Shown: positions 1-7,165 of the stretch, in pieces
Position numbering within the stretch: the first letter of the stretch is position 1
Layout: each line of letters begins with the position of its first letter
From: Aliidiomarina celeris
Lineage (GTDB): Bacteria > Pseudomonadota > Gammaproteobacteria > Enterobacterales > Alteromonadaceae
Direction: 5' to 3'
NCBI RefSeq assembly: GCF_003316875.1
Contig: NZ_QMIL01000005.1
Coordinates: 1 to 64,000 of the forward strand
Length of the DNA stretch: 64,000 bases
The notes under the pieces: generated by a model
Told to the model about the DNA's origin: nothing
What the model saw: only the letters and a program-made list of their open reading frames with translations
The model's database searches: none
Program-made: the position numbers and the translations under genes

Positions 1-1
1 C

Positions 2-661
2 GCGCGATATGGTCATGCTATGAGTCAGTATGATGACTTCCAAGTCTGGACTCCAGAGTCTAAACAGGCTCGAGAGTTACGCGCCATGCTGCGTCGCCTC
101 GATGCCTTAGAAAAAGACAAACGAAGAGAGCAGAACCGTTTAGAGGCCTCTCAAATTAGCGGGGCTTCCGAGCGCGTGCTCGAGTCTATCGAAGCCATGA
201 TAGCGAGCCTAGAAGCCGAGATTAAGCGGCTGACATCGGATGTTGATAACCATATCGATGGCGACCCACAGCTCAAGAAAAACAAAAGCCTTCTGATGTC
301 CGTGAAGGGTGTAGGCCACGTTATCAGCCGAGAGCTGGTGAGCTTATTCGCGGTGAAGCAATTTAAAACCGCAAAGCACTTTACTGCTTATCTAGGGCTC
401 ATACCTAAGCTCCAGGAGTCTGGGAATATGAAAGGTCGAGTTGCTTTGAGTAAACAAGGGCCTTCTCGAATTCGAGCGAAAATCTACATGGCGAGTGTCT
501 CTGCTGGCACTCATAATCCAGATATTATTAAACAAAAACAACGGCTTTTAGCCGCCGGCAAGCTAAAAATGCAGGCGATAGGAGCTGCCATGCGTAAGCT
601 GATGCAGATCTGTTACGGTGTAATCAAACACCAGCAAGAATATCGACCTCTAGCGACGTGA
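2..661 (+). CDS. IS110-family transposase, C-terminal part (cut by window edge)
   Basis: Transposase of the IS110/IS1111 type, a DEDD-type recombinase that moves a circular IS intermediate. The reading frame is open to the left edge (residues ARYGHA precede the first Met at 20), so the N-terminal catalytic part lies outside the window. What is visible is a charged helical stretch (about residues 15-80) and the C-terminal transposase domain with KGVGHVISRELVS and a YLGLIPKLQESG motif, the helix-hairpin-helix and Ser region of this family. The stop at 661 is only 76 bases before prpF, so the right end of the element must lie in that gap. I did not define the IS ends. Confidence 0.85.
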   Translation, partial: ARYGHAMSQYDDFQVWTPESKQARELRAMLRRLDALEKDKRREQNRLEASQISGASERVLESIEAMIASLEAEIKRLTSDVDNHIDGDPQLKKNKSLLMSVKGVGHVISRELVSLFAVKQFKTAKHFTAYLGLIPKLQESGNMKGRVALSKQGPSRIRAKIYMASVSAGTHNPDIIKQKQRLLAAGKLKMQAIGAAMRKLMQICYGVIKHQQEYRPLAT

Positions 662-736
662 AATTATCGCTAGAAGTCGGTTGTGAGAGATGGTATCTAC
701 CGCGAAACACGCGAGCATCAAATTTTAAGGAACACT

Positions 737-1909
737 ATGACGCACAAAGCGCAACTAAAAATCCCTGCTACCTATATGCGTGGCGGCACGAGCAAGGGTG
801 TATTTTTTCGTTTAGACGATTTGCCAGAAGCTGCGCAGCAGCCGGGTGCGGCTCGAGACGCCTTGTTACTGCGCGTTATTGGCAGCCCAGACCCTTACGG
901 TAAGCACACCGACGGTATGGGCGGAGCTACTTCGAGCACCAGTAAAACGGTAATCTTGTCGAAAAGTACACAGCCAGACCATGATGTAGATTACCTATTT
1001 GGTCAGGTGGCTATCGACAAACCCTTTATCGATTGGAGTGGAAACTGCGGAAATTTGACCTCTGCGGTGGGCTCCTTTGCGGTAACGGCTGGTTTAGTCG
1101 ACGCAAGTCGGGTGCCAGAAAACGGTACCGCAGTGGTTCGCATTTGGCAGGCCAATATCAAGAAAACCATTATCGCCCACGTGCCCATTACCCATGGCGA
1201 GGTGCAAGAGACCGGCGATTTTGAGCTCGATGGCGTTACGTTTCCCGCTGCAGAAGTGCCTATCGAGTTTATGGATCCCGCCGACGGCGAGGGCTCTATG
1301 TTCCCGACGGGTAATGTGGTGGACGATCTGGAAGTCCCGGGCTTAGGTGTACTGAAAGCTACTCTAATCAACGCCGGTATACCGACCATTTTCGTCAATG
1401 CAGCGGACATCGGCTACACGGGAACCGAGCTTCAAGGTGCTATTAACGAAGACGCTAAAGCCTTAGCCATGTTTGAAAACCTGCGCGCTCATGGCGCAAT
1501 AAAAATGGGGTTGATCAAGGATGTAAGCGAAGCCGAAGCGCGCCAACATACGCCGAAAATTGCCTTTGTGGCAGCACCGAAGTCGTACGTTTCTTCTAGT
1601 GGTAAAGATGTCGGCGAAAACGATATCGATTTACTGGTTCGCGCTATGTCTATGGGCAAACTGCATCATGCCATGATGGGTACAGCAGCGGTTGCCATTG
1701 GCGCGGCAGCAGCGGTTCCAGGCACGCTGGTTAACCTTGCGGCTGGAGGCGGTGAGCGCACTGCGGTTACCTTTGGGCATCCGTCCGGCACCTTACGGGT
1801 AGGCGCAGAAGCCAAGCAAGTCAACGGCGAGTGGGTAGTTACTAAAGCGCTCATGAGCCGAAGTGCTCGCGTACTTATGGAAGGTTGGGTTCGCGTTCCC
1901 GACGTTTAG
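737..1909 (+). CDS. prpF: 2-methylaconitate cis-trans isomerase PrpF
   Basis: PrpF isomerises 2-methylaconitate in the AcnD-dependent branch of the 2-methylcitrate cycle, which degrades propionyl-CoA in the cytosol. The N-terminal motif PATYMRGGTSKGVFF and the GGATSSTSK and GNCGNLTSAVG segments are typical of the family, as is the length (390 residues). An in-frame ATG exists at 683, but 737 is preferred because AAGGA lies 7 bases upstream and the conserved protein starts there. PrpF is usually encoded directly behind acnD; here an IS110-type transposase sits directly upstream, so the gene may be separated from its operon and promoter. The product is intact; expression is uncertain. Confidence 0.92.
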   Translation: MTHKAQLKIPATYMRGGTSKGVFFRLDDLPEAAQQPGAARDALLLRVIGSPDPYGKHTDGMGGATSSTSKTVILSKSTQPDHDVDYLFGQVAIDKPFIDWSGNCGNLTSAVGSFAVTAGLVDASRVPENGTAVVRIWQANIKKTIIAHVPITHGEVQETGDFELDGVTFPAAEVPIEFMDPADGEGSMFPTGNVVDDLEVPGLGVLKATLINAGIPTIFVNAADIGYTGTELQGAINEDAKALAMFENLRAHGAIKMGLIKDVSEAEARQHTPKIAFVAAPKSYVSSSGKDVGENDIDLLVRAMSMGKLHHAMMGTAAVAIGAAAAVPGTLVNLAAGGGERTAVTFGHPSGTLRVGAEAKQVNGEWVVTKALMSRSARVLMEGWVRVPDV

Positions 1910-1986
1910 GCGCCGGTTGCTGGCTAAGAAGTTGGAAGCCTCGCTTGACAGGGCGGGGAGCAGTCACTTTTATATATTTTGAATTC

Positions 1987-2004
1987 CGCAATTCTCGAAT
2001 TGCG
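1987..2004. repeat. Perfect inverted repeat, 8-bp arms
   Basis: CGCAATTC and GAATTGCG are separated by TC, 78 bases behind the prpF stop. There is no T-tract on either side, and a 2-base loop makes a poor terminator, so a protein-binding dyad for the downstream toxin-antitoxin operon is as likely as transcript termination. Confidence 0.45.
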
Positions 2005-2046
2005 TGAAAACCGAGTTGCGGGAAAACCTAAACTAACTTAAAATCA

Positions 2047-2061
2047 TTACCAATTAGGTAA
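2047..2061. promoter_or_regulatory. Palindromic operator candidate upstream of HigBA-like operon
   Basis: TTACC, five bases, then GGTAA form a dyad 43 bases before the first gene of a toxin-antitoxin pair. Xre-type antitoxins of the HigA family usually bind such palindromes over their own promoter. Binding here is inferred from position only. Confidence 0.4.
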
Positions 2062-2104
2062 CGGTTTTTATACATCGGAACCAATCTAGCTCAAGGAGGA
2101 GCGG

Positions 2105-2416
2105 ATGCCGATTCATCATTGGAAGTCTTTGTCACTTCAAGAGTTCTATTTCGGAGTTTGCGACGATTTACATATATTCCTTTTACCTCATTTGCGCCAA
2201 CAGCTGCGGGACTCCCTAGATATTCTGGATTCGGCAATAACAGAGCGAGACCTGGAGCTAACTTGGGCGCGGAAGTATGCCGAGCCGTGTTCTTGGGTTA
2301 TGCCTATTGGTTACAATGCCTTGGAAGTAAATGTACATGTAACCTTTAAATTTCGAAGAGCATATCCAGGAAGGCCTGCAGAAGTGTGGGATGTTGATAT
2401 TTATGAACACAATTAG
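2105..2416 (+). CDS. HigB/RelE-like toxin candidate
   Basis: Small protein of 103 residues, first in a two-gene operon with a HigA-type antitoxin 9 bases downstream. An excellent ribosome site (AAGGAGG) precedes the ATG. The second half follows the RelE/HigB pattern in outline: a leucine-rich helix with DSLDILDSA, then a beta-rich segment ending DVDIYEHN, where HigB toxins end with a similar Asp-Val...Tyr-His. The N-terminus does not match a HigB that I recognise. I infer a divergent mRNA interferase toxin; the gene order (toxin first) is that of higBA and favours this. It could be a degenerate toxin. Confidence 0.5.
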   Translation: MPIHHWKSLSLQEFYFGVCDDLHIFLLPHLRQQLRDSLDILDSAITERDLELTWARKYAEPCSWVMPIGYNALEVNVHVTFKFRRAYPGRPAEVWDVDIYEHN

Positions 2417-2425
2417 GAGAAGATC

Positions 2426-2740
2426 ATGACTCAAATCAATGTAATGAAGCGTGTCGTGACGCATCCTGGACTATTTGTTCTTGAGCGTATTTTGCAGCCA
2501 CATCAAATATCTTTAACAAAGTTTGCTGAATACTTGAAAGTAAGTCCTAAACATTTATCAGAGATTACTCGTGGTCTAAAACCTATCAGACCAAATTTGG
2601 CATATCGCATTGAGCTAGCGACAGGATACAGTGCCGAGATGTTTTTGGAATTGCAAATGAAACATGACTTGTCGATTGAAAGAGAACATGCTTTTGGCAT
2701 AAGTCGTATTCCGCCATTCAGCGACAGGCTGGAGAAATAG
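2426..2740 (+). CDS. higA: HigA-family Xre antitoxin
   Basis: Antitoxin and autorepressor of a type II system. The 104-residue protein carries the HigA signature: THPGLFVLERIL at the start, a helix-turn-helix at about residues 28-60 (ISLTKFAEYLKVSPKHLSEI), and the family tail where LELQMKHDLS matches the usual W-x-x-x-Q-x-x-Y-D-L. It probably binds both the upstream small protein and the palindrome near 2047. The start is supported by AGGAGA 7 bases upstream. The family assignment is firm; the identity of the neutralised toxin is inferred from operon structure. Confidence 0.8.
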   Translation: MTQINVMKRVVTHPGLFVLERILQPHQISLTKFAEYLKVSPKHLSEITRGLKPIRPNLAYRIELATGYSAEMFLELQMKHDLSIEREHAFGISRIPPFSDRLEK

Positions 2741-2773
2741 CGCGGGGAATTAAAGCGAGTAGTAACCGCGAGC

Positions 2774-3019
2774 TCAGCGCTTATACTGTGTAGGACAATA
2801 AGCGCGGGTTACGTTGGGGGAGCGTAGGGCTAGATGTTTGGTTTTACGACCACTGACGCGGGTACGCCAGAGTTTAAAAGAGCTCGTTTTGAGCTCTTTT
2901 CTCATCAGTTTTATGACCTCTTTTTCCGCTAATCCATATAAACGCTCAATGGCTTCAAAGGGGGTGCGATCTTCCCACGCCATTTCGATAATGCGAGAGC
3001 GTTGTTCTTCGGTCATCAC
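2774..3019 (-). CDS. DUF2805 (TIGR03643-like) small protein
   Basis: Protein of 81 residues with the pattern of a small conserved family of unknown function: TEEQRSRIIEMAWEDRTPFE, then GLAEKEVIKLMR and a basic C-terminus. The first half reads like a helix-turn-helix, as in transposase- or sigma-like DNA-binding modules. It overlaps the end of ubiG by 4 bases (ATGA), so the two are translationally coupled. An unusual hairpin with a T-rich arm lies inside its coding region at 2876-2900. Function unknown. Confidence 0.75.
   Translation of the reverse strand: MMTEEQRSRIIEMAWEDRTPFEAIERLYGLAEKEVIKLMRKELKTSSFKLWRTRVSGRKTKHLALRSPNVTRAYCPTQYKR
2876..2900. terminator. Terminator-like hairpin inside the DUF2805 gene
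   Basis: AAAAGAGCTC and GAGCTCTTTT form a perfect 10-bp stem around a 5-base loop. It looks like a bidirectional Rho-independent terminator but lies within the coding sequence of the small gene behind ubiG, so it may attenuate its own transcript. Confidence 0.4.
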
Positions 3020-3792
3020 TGTTCTTTGCTCCCGTTGTTGTGCATCGCAAAGGCAAGGTAATTCACTTGGGCACTGTTACTTTCACGCCATATTTTGCTA
3101 AAGGGATTAAAATTTAGCCCGGTTACGTGGTTAATGTGAAATGCATGGGGTAGCAAGTACTCTTGCATACGGGCGGGGCGAACAAAATAGCGCCAGTTAT
3201 GGGTACCCTTCGGGAGTAGCCGCAGCACATATTCCGCACCAATAATGCCAAATAAAAAAGACTTGAGCGTTTTATTCAGCGTTGCCAGTACCAGCAGGCC
3301 TTCGGGTTTACATAACCGACAACAGGTATCAATCAGTCCTTGCTGGTCTTCCACATGCTCGATGACTTCGGTGTTGAGTACAACGTCAAATTGCTGGTCG
3401 TGACCGAGCTCTTCGGCCAAGCAATGCCGGTATTCAACCTTCACCTTGCTTTGTTCGGCATGGGCTTGGGCGATACGAATACTGTATTCACTGCCGTCGA
3501 TGCCAATGACTTCAGCGCCTGCGCGGGCCAAAGCTTCGGTTAATAGGCCGCCACCACAACCGATGTCTAAAATACGCAGGCCCTTGAGCGGTAATTGCTG
3601 GTTTAGTTCGCGTTGGAAATGCTCGGCAATACGCCGTTCAATTACAGCAAAGCGCGCGTGGTTAAACGCCAACACATGTTTGAATTTGCCATTTGGGTCC
3701 CACCATTCCGGCGCTAAGGCGTCGAACTTCGCGAGCTCTTCGGAGCGGGTAAAACTATTGGGGAGCGACTGACGTTGGCTGCGATCAAGCAT
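3016..3792 (-). CDS. ubiG: UbiG-type SAM-dependent O-methyltransferase
   Basis: Class I methyltransferase for the two O-methylation steps of ubiquinone synthesis. Motif I LDIGCGGGLLTEALA (about residues 74-88), the acidic VIGIDGS and the post-motif TEVIEHVE are clear. The family signatures EWWDPNGKFKHV near the N-terminus and LPKGTHNWRYFVRP near residue 195 are UbiG-specific. At 258 residues it is slightly longer than E. coli UbiG (240). The DUF2805 gene overlaps its 3' end by four bases. Some marine bacteria carry UbiG-like paralogues with other substrates, so the substrate is likely but not certain. Confidence 0.85.
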   Translation of the reverse strand: MLDRSQRQSLPNSFTRSEELAKFDALAPEWWDPNGKFKHVLAFNHARFAVIERRIAEHFQRELNQQLPLKGLRILDIGCGGGLLTEALARAGAEVIGIDGSEYSIRIAQAHAEQSKVKVEYRHCLAEELGHDQQFDVVLNTEVIEHVEDQQGLIDTCCRLCKPEGLLVLATLNKTLKSFLFGIIGAEYVLRLLPKGTHNWRYFVRPARMQEYLLPHAFHINHVTGLNFNPFSKIWRESNSAQVNYLAFAMHNNGSKEQ

Positions 3793-3874
3793 GGTGTATG
3801 AAAGTTTAAAGTGGAATTATGTTTATTAAACGTGAGTATCGAAGGTTTGGTTCAGTGGCTACGCATTAGGTAAC

Positions 3875-3915
3875 AAAAAAGCCCGCAGACATGCAGAGGA
3901 GCACATGCTGCGGGG
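3875..3915 (-). terminator. Rho-independent terminator behind amtB
   Basis: Read on the minus strand, CCCGCAG pairs with CTGCGGG; the intervening sequence holds a second short CATG/CATG pairing. The stem is followed by a run of six T. It lies about 25 bases past the amtB stop and ends the glnK-amtB operon. Confidence 0.7.
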
Positions 3916-3938
3916 GCCGAAAGCTGCTCTGTGAGGAT

Positions 3939-5111
3939 TTAATTTTCCTTGCTGCTAACAAATTCTGGATAGGCTTCAACACCACAGTCGGTTAAGTCGG
4001 AGCCAATTCGTTCTTCGCTGGCGTTAATGCGAATACCCAAGGTTACTTTTAAGAACAGCCAAAGCACTAAGCTGGCAGTAAATACCCAGCTAAAAATAGC
4101 GGCGGCCCCCAACAACTGGGAGAGTATGTTGGCGTCGGCGCTCGTCCATGCGACGAGCAGCAAACCATAGAGCCCACAAACACCATGCACAGAAATTGCG
4201 CCTACTGGATCGTCAATGCCACGGCGGTCGAGGAACAGAATAGAGCCAACTACGATCACACCTGCACCCAATCCAATCAAGCAGGCAATCAGTGGCGTGG
4301 GCGCAGAGGGCTCAGCGGTAATAGCCACGAGTCCTGCTAATGCTCCGTTTAAAATCATGGTTAAGTCGGCTTTTTGCCATTTGAGCCGAACCAGTAAGAA
4401 TGCACCTAAGGCGCCACTTGCGGCGGCAGCATTGGTATTCACGAATACCAGTGCAATGGCATTGGCGTTGTCGGTGCCGCTCAGTTGCAACTGCGACCCG
4501 CCGTTAAAGCCAAACCAGCCCATCCAGAGAATAAAAGTACCTAAGGTTGCCAGTGGCATGTTGGCACCGGGAATGGCACGGCTGGTACCGTCTTCTGCGT
4601 ATTTGCCTTGGCGTGGACCGAGCAGTAATACCCCAGCAAGCGCCGCTGCAGCACCAGCCATGTGAACAATGCCAGAGCCGGCGAAATCGACAAAGCCAAG
4701 TTCACTTAAAAAGCCTCCACCCCAGCTCCAACTGCCTTGCACCGGATAAATAACGGCTGTGAGCACGAGGCAGAACAGTAGAAAGCTATTGAGCTTCATG
4801 CGCTCGGCCACCGCACCCGAAACAATCGACATGGCGGTGGCCACGAACACCATTTGGAAAAAGAAGTCGGCTTGTTGAGCGTAAGTTTCAACGTTGGGGG
4901 TTCCGTACATTAAGCGGTAGCCGATCACGAGATAAGCAATGCCGGCAATAGAGTAGAGCAGCACGTTCTTAACCAGTATTTCGGTGGTGTTTTTACTGCG
5001 CACCATGCCTGCTTCTAGCATGGAAAACCCTGCGGCCATCCACATCACCAGTGCCGCGCTCATTAATAAATAGAATGTGTCTACTGAGTAAGCCAGTTGT
5101 TCTATTGTCAT
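3939..5111 (-). CDS. amtB: Ammonium transporter AmtB
   Basis: Inner-membrane ammonium channel of the Amt/Mep/Rh family, about 390 residues with 11 membrane segments. Recognisable are the start MTIEQLAYSVDTFYLLMSAA, the early GFSMLEAGMVRSKN signature, IVHMAGAAAALAGVLLLGPR (first pore His region) and AISVHGVCGLYG (second pore His). A longer frame reaches 5273, but it would overlap glnK; I chose the ATG at 5111 because AGAGG lies just upstream and homologues start there. It is ten bases behind glnK, the standard arrangement in which GlnK blocks the channel when nitrogen is plentiful. Transcription probably starts at the sigma-54 site near 5505. Confidence 0.93.
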   Translation of the reverse strand: MTIEQLAYSVDTFYLLMSAALVMWMAAGFSMLEAGMVRSKNTTEILVKNVLLYSIAGIAYLVIGYRLMYGTPNVETYAQQADFFFQMVFVATAMSIVSGAVAERMKLNSFLLFCLVLTAVIYPVQGSWSWGGGFLSELGFVDFAGSGIVHMAGAAAALAGVLLLGPRQGKYAEDGTSRAIPGANMPLATLGTFILWMGWFGFNGGSQLQLSGTDNANAIALVFVNTNAAAASGALGAFLLVRLKWQKADLTMILNGALAGLVAITAEPSAPTPLIACLIGLGAGVIVVGSILFLDRRGIDDPVGAISVHGVCGLYGLLLVAWTSADANILSQLLGAAAIFSWVFTASLVLWLFLKVTLGIRINASEERIGSDLTDCGVEAYPEFVSSKEN

Positions 5112-5121
5112 GTTAGGCCTC

Positions 5122-5460
5122 TTAAATTGCGCTTTCGTTCGTTTCGCCGGTGCGAATGCGCACCGCATGTTCAAGGCTAAGTACAAATACCTTGCCGTCG
5201 CCGGTATTGCCCGTTCGTGCTGCGTTTTCAATGGCGCTGACAATACGGTCGGCGTCTTCCGACTGCACGGCAATGTCGAGGCGTGTTTTCAAAAGAAATT
5301 CGGCATGGTGAGGGGCGCCACGATAAAGTTCGTCATGGCTTTTCTGTTGCCCGAATCCTTTCACTTCGGTAATGGTCATGCCTTTGCAGCCAGCGGCTTG
5401 TAGGGCGTCTCGTACTTCCGGTAGTTTTGCCGGTTTAATAATGGCAATAATAAGTTTCAT
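5122..5460 (-). CDS. glnK: PII nitrogen regulatory protein GlnK, lacking Tyr51
   Basis: PII signal protein of 112 residues that reads 2-oxoglutarate and ATP/ADP and gates AmtB. The start MKLIIAIIKPAKLPEVRDAL, ITEVKGFGQQKSHDELYRGA, and the C-terminal TGDGKVFVLSLEHAVRIRTG are canonical. The T-loop differs: after RGA the usual Glu-Tyr (residues 50-51) is replaced by Pro-His, so the tyrosine that GlnD uridylylates is absent. I checked this in the nucleotide sequence. The protein may respond only to small molecules. It is first in the operon with amtB and lies 45 bases behind a textbook sigma-54 promoter. Confidence 0.93.
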   Translation of the reverse strand: MKLIIAIIKPAKLPEVRDALQAAGCKGMTITEVKGFGQQKSHDELYRGAPHHAEFLLKTRLDIAVQSEDADRIVSAIENAARTGNTGDGKVFVLSLEHAVRIRTGETNESAI

Positions 5461-5504
5461 GGCAGGCGTCTCCGTGGTTCGTCGCGAAACTGCAATGGAA
5501 CATG

Positions 5505-5520
5505 AGCAACCGCCGTGCCA
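5505..5520 (-). promoter_or_regulatory. Sigma-54 promoter of glnK-amtB
   Basis: On the minus strand the sequence reads TGGCACGGCGGTTGCT, an exact match to the -24/-12 consensus TGGCAC-N5-TTGCT. It lies 45 bases before the glnK start codon. Confidence 0.88.
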
Positions 5521-5592
5521 ATATTTATATCTTTGTTTTTAATGATATTTTTATAACACACCCCGTTCCGCTGCTGCATTTTTGTGCACGCT

Positions 5593-5609
5593 TGCACAGC
5601 ATTGGTGCA
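5593..5609 (-). promoter_or_regulatory. NtrC enhancer site upstream of glnK
   Basis: On the minus strand TGCACCAATGCTGTGCA matches the NtrC dyad (TGCACC-N5-GGTGCA) with one change. It is about 75-90 bases upstream of the sigma-54 element, the usual enhancer distance. An overlapping dyad TGTGCA-N4-TGCACA at 5583-5598 may be a second half-occupied site. Confidence 0.75.
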
Positions 5610-5618
5610 AGTCCGCTC

Positions 5619-5643
5619 AAAAAAAATCCCTGCGAATGCAGGG
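5619..5643 (-). terminator. Rho-independent terminator behind the DUF3800/receptor chimera
   Basis: On the minus strand CCCTGC-ATTC-GCAGGG is followed by A then eight T. It lies 43 bases past the stop of the chimeric gene and just upstream of the NtrC sites of glnK, so it isolates that promoter. Confidence 0.8.
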
Positions 5644-5685
5644 CTTTGTTTATGTGCTAAGGGCACGGCGCTAAGGTTAGAGCGC

Positions 5686-7008
5686 CTAGAAGCGGCCTTT
5701 AAACCCTAAGGCTAAGGTTGGTCCATACTCTTCAAACTGTAAGGTATAGCTTGGTGTGCCTTGATAAAGTTCGAGTGGCTCGTCGGTAATGTTGGTTACT
5801 TCTGCCACCAGCTCGAATCCTTTGCTGAACTGATACGACGCGGTCCAATCCAATTGGGTATGCGCTTTTACATAAAGGTCGTAGCGGCTATCGTCGCCCA
5901 CTTCTTGCAGGTACTTGTCGCGGTGTGTCCAGCTTAGGCGGGTACTGAATGCGCCTTTTTCGTAACCCACAAAGGCATTCGCGGTCAGTTCAGCGGCTTC
6001 CGGTAGTGCGAAGGTTTCGTTCGTGCGCTCGAGTAATTCAAGTTCTGTATCCAGCACGGTAAGGTTGGCACCCAGCAGTACGCCTTGCATAGGGCCGTCA
6101 ACAAAGTTGTGCAACCAGTTTGCTTCTACGCCCATTACCGACGCTGAAGTGCTGTTGGTTGGTCGCGTTACGTCGAACCCTGCGTACTCGGGTACATTGT
6201 TCGAAGTCACTTCTACAACATAGTTGTCGATGTCTTTGTAGAAAGCGCCCAAGGTGAATACGCTCCCTTCGGCATAGTACCAGTCGAATACGAGGTCGAA
6301 ATTCATAGCTTCGTAGGGGTCAAGATCTGGGTTGCCTAATTCAACTTCTAGGTCTTCGCGGTCAACCGATGCACGCGGCGAAATGTCTGAGAAACTGGGG
6401 CGTGCAATGGTGTTTGTCCATGCAGCGCGGAGCATCATGTCGGGCGTGAGGGTGTAGGCAATGTGATAGGCGTTATCTTCTGGATTGGCTTTGGCGAGGT
6501 GTCGTTTGTCGATCGTCGCACTAATGAGAACAAAGTTACTAAACTCGATGATTTCAGTTAGTTCGCTCATGAACGCAAGTTGATGCTGCCGGCTACGGAA
6601 AATATTGAACTGGCCAGTTCGGCGCCGAATCTCATTTTCATGCAATACTATTTGGTCATGGCCAAAATGGTTGAACTTAAACTTTTCGAGTGTAGGTACA
6701 ATGACTTCGCTGTAGTGCCGTTTATGGAATACACAAAACGCGAGTACGAAAATAGGGTACTGTGGATCAATACTCTGCAGGTTGTGATTACCGCTTTCAT
6801 CTACATAAACAATATATCTACTGAACTGGTCGTCTTTACCATTGATGTGGGGTTGATGTTTTCCGAGTTGAGCTAAATTATCAGGCGAAAACTCAAATAA
6901 AGGGAGCTGACCACTGGCTACTTGAGTTTTCTTCTTTTTCCATACCCCATTGCATGATTCCTCTGACCGCTCCACATGAGTTGACATTTTAGAGTTGCAA
7001 TTCTCCAT
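5686..7008 (-). pseudogene. Chimeric gene: DUF3800 N-terminus fused in frame to TonB-dependent receptor barrel end
   Basis: One open frame of 440 residues joins two unrelated proteins. Residues about 65-184 match a DUF3800 protein (RNase H-like fold, common in mobile and defence contexts): YIVYVDESGNHN, DPQYPIFVLAFCVF, then the His/Glu segment HENEIRRR and a truncated ANPEDNAYHIAY. From about residue 187 the sequence is the last quarter of a TonB-dependent receptor: LRAAWTNTIARPSFSDISPR, GNPDLDPYEAMNFDL, FTLGAFYKDIDNYV, and a terminal GFKGRF ending in Phe. Both parents are incomplete, there is no signal peptide or plug domain, and no good ribosome site precedes either start, so a functional receptor is unlikely. 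A deletion that joined two co-oriented genes near 6450 explains it best. Confidence 0.8.
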
Positions 7009-7165
7009 AATAGCGTCGTTGGGTCACTTTCTTCTACATAATGGTAGAATCCGTGGCGCGTTTGGGAATGATAAAGCGGGCAACTTGTAGTTTCGTTTGC
7101 CGCGCATTGTGCTACCCTTCATTTCCTTGTGAGAGCATTGAGCTTAAATTCAAAGGGAATCTGCG

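Noticed and set aside
1003-1410. 135-codon antisense frame in prpF
   Set aside because: Shadow of a well-conserved gene; no ribosome site or homology recognised.
5457-5666. Minus-strand frame of 69 codons upstream of glnK
   Set aside because: It covers the sigma-54 promoter, NtrC dyads and a terminator, and its product is low in recognisable structure.
6580-6876. 98-codon plus-strand frame opposite the DUF3800 part
   Set aside because: Antisense to recognised protein sequence, no independent support.
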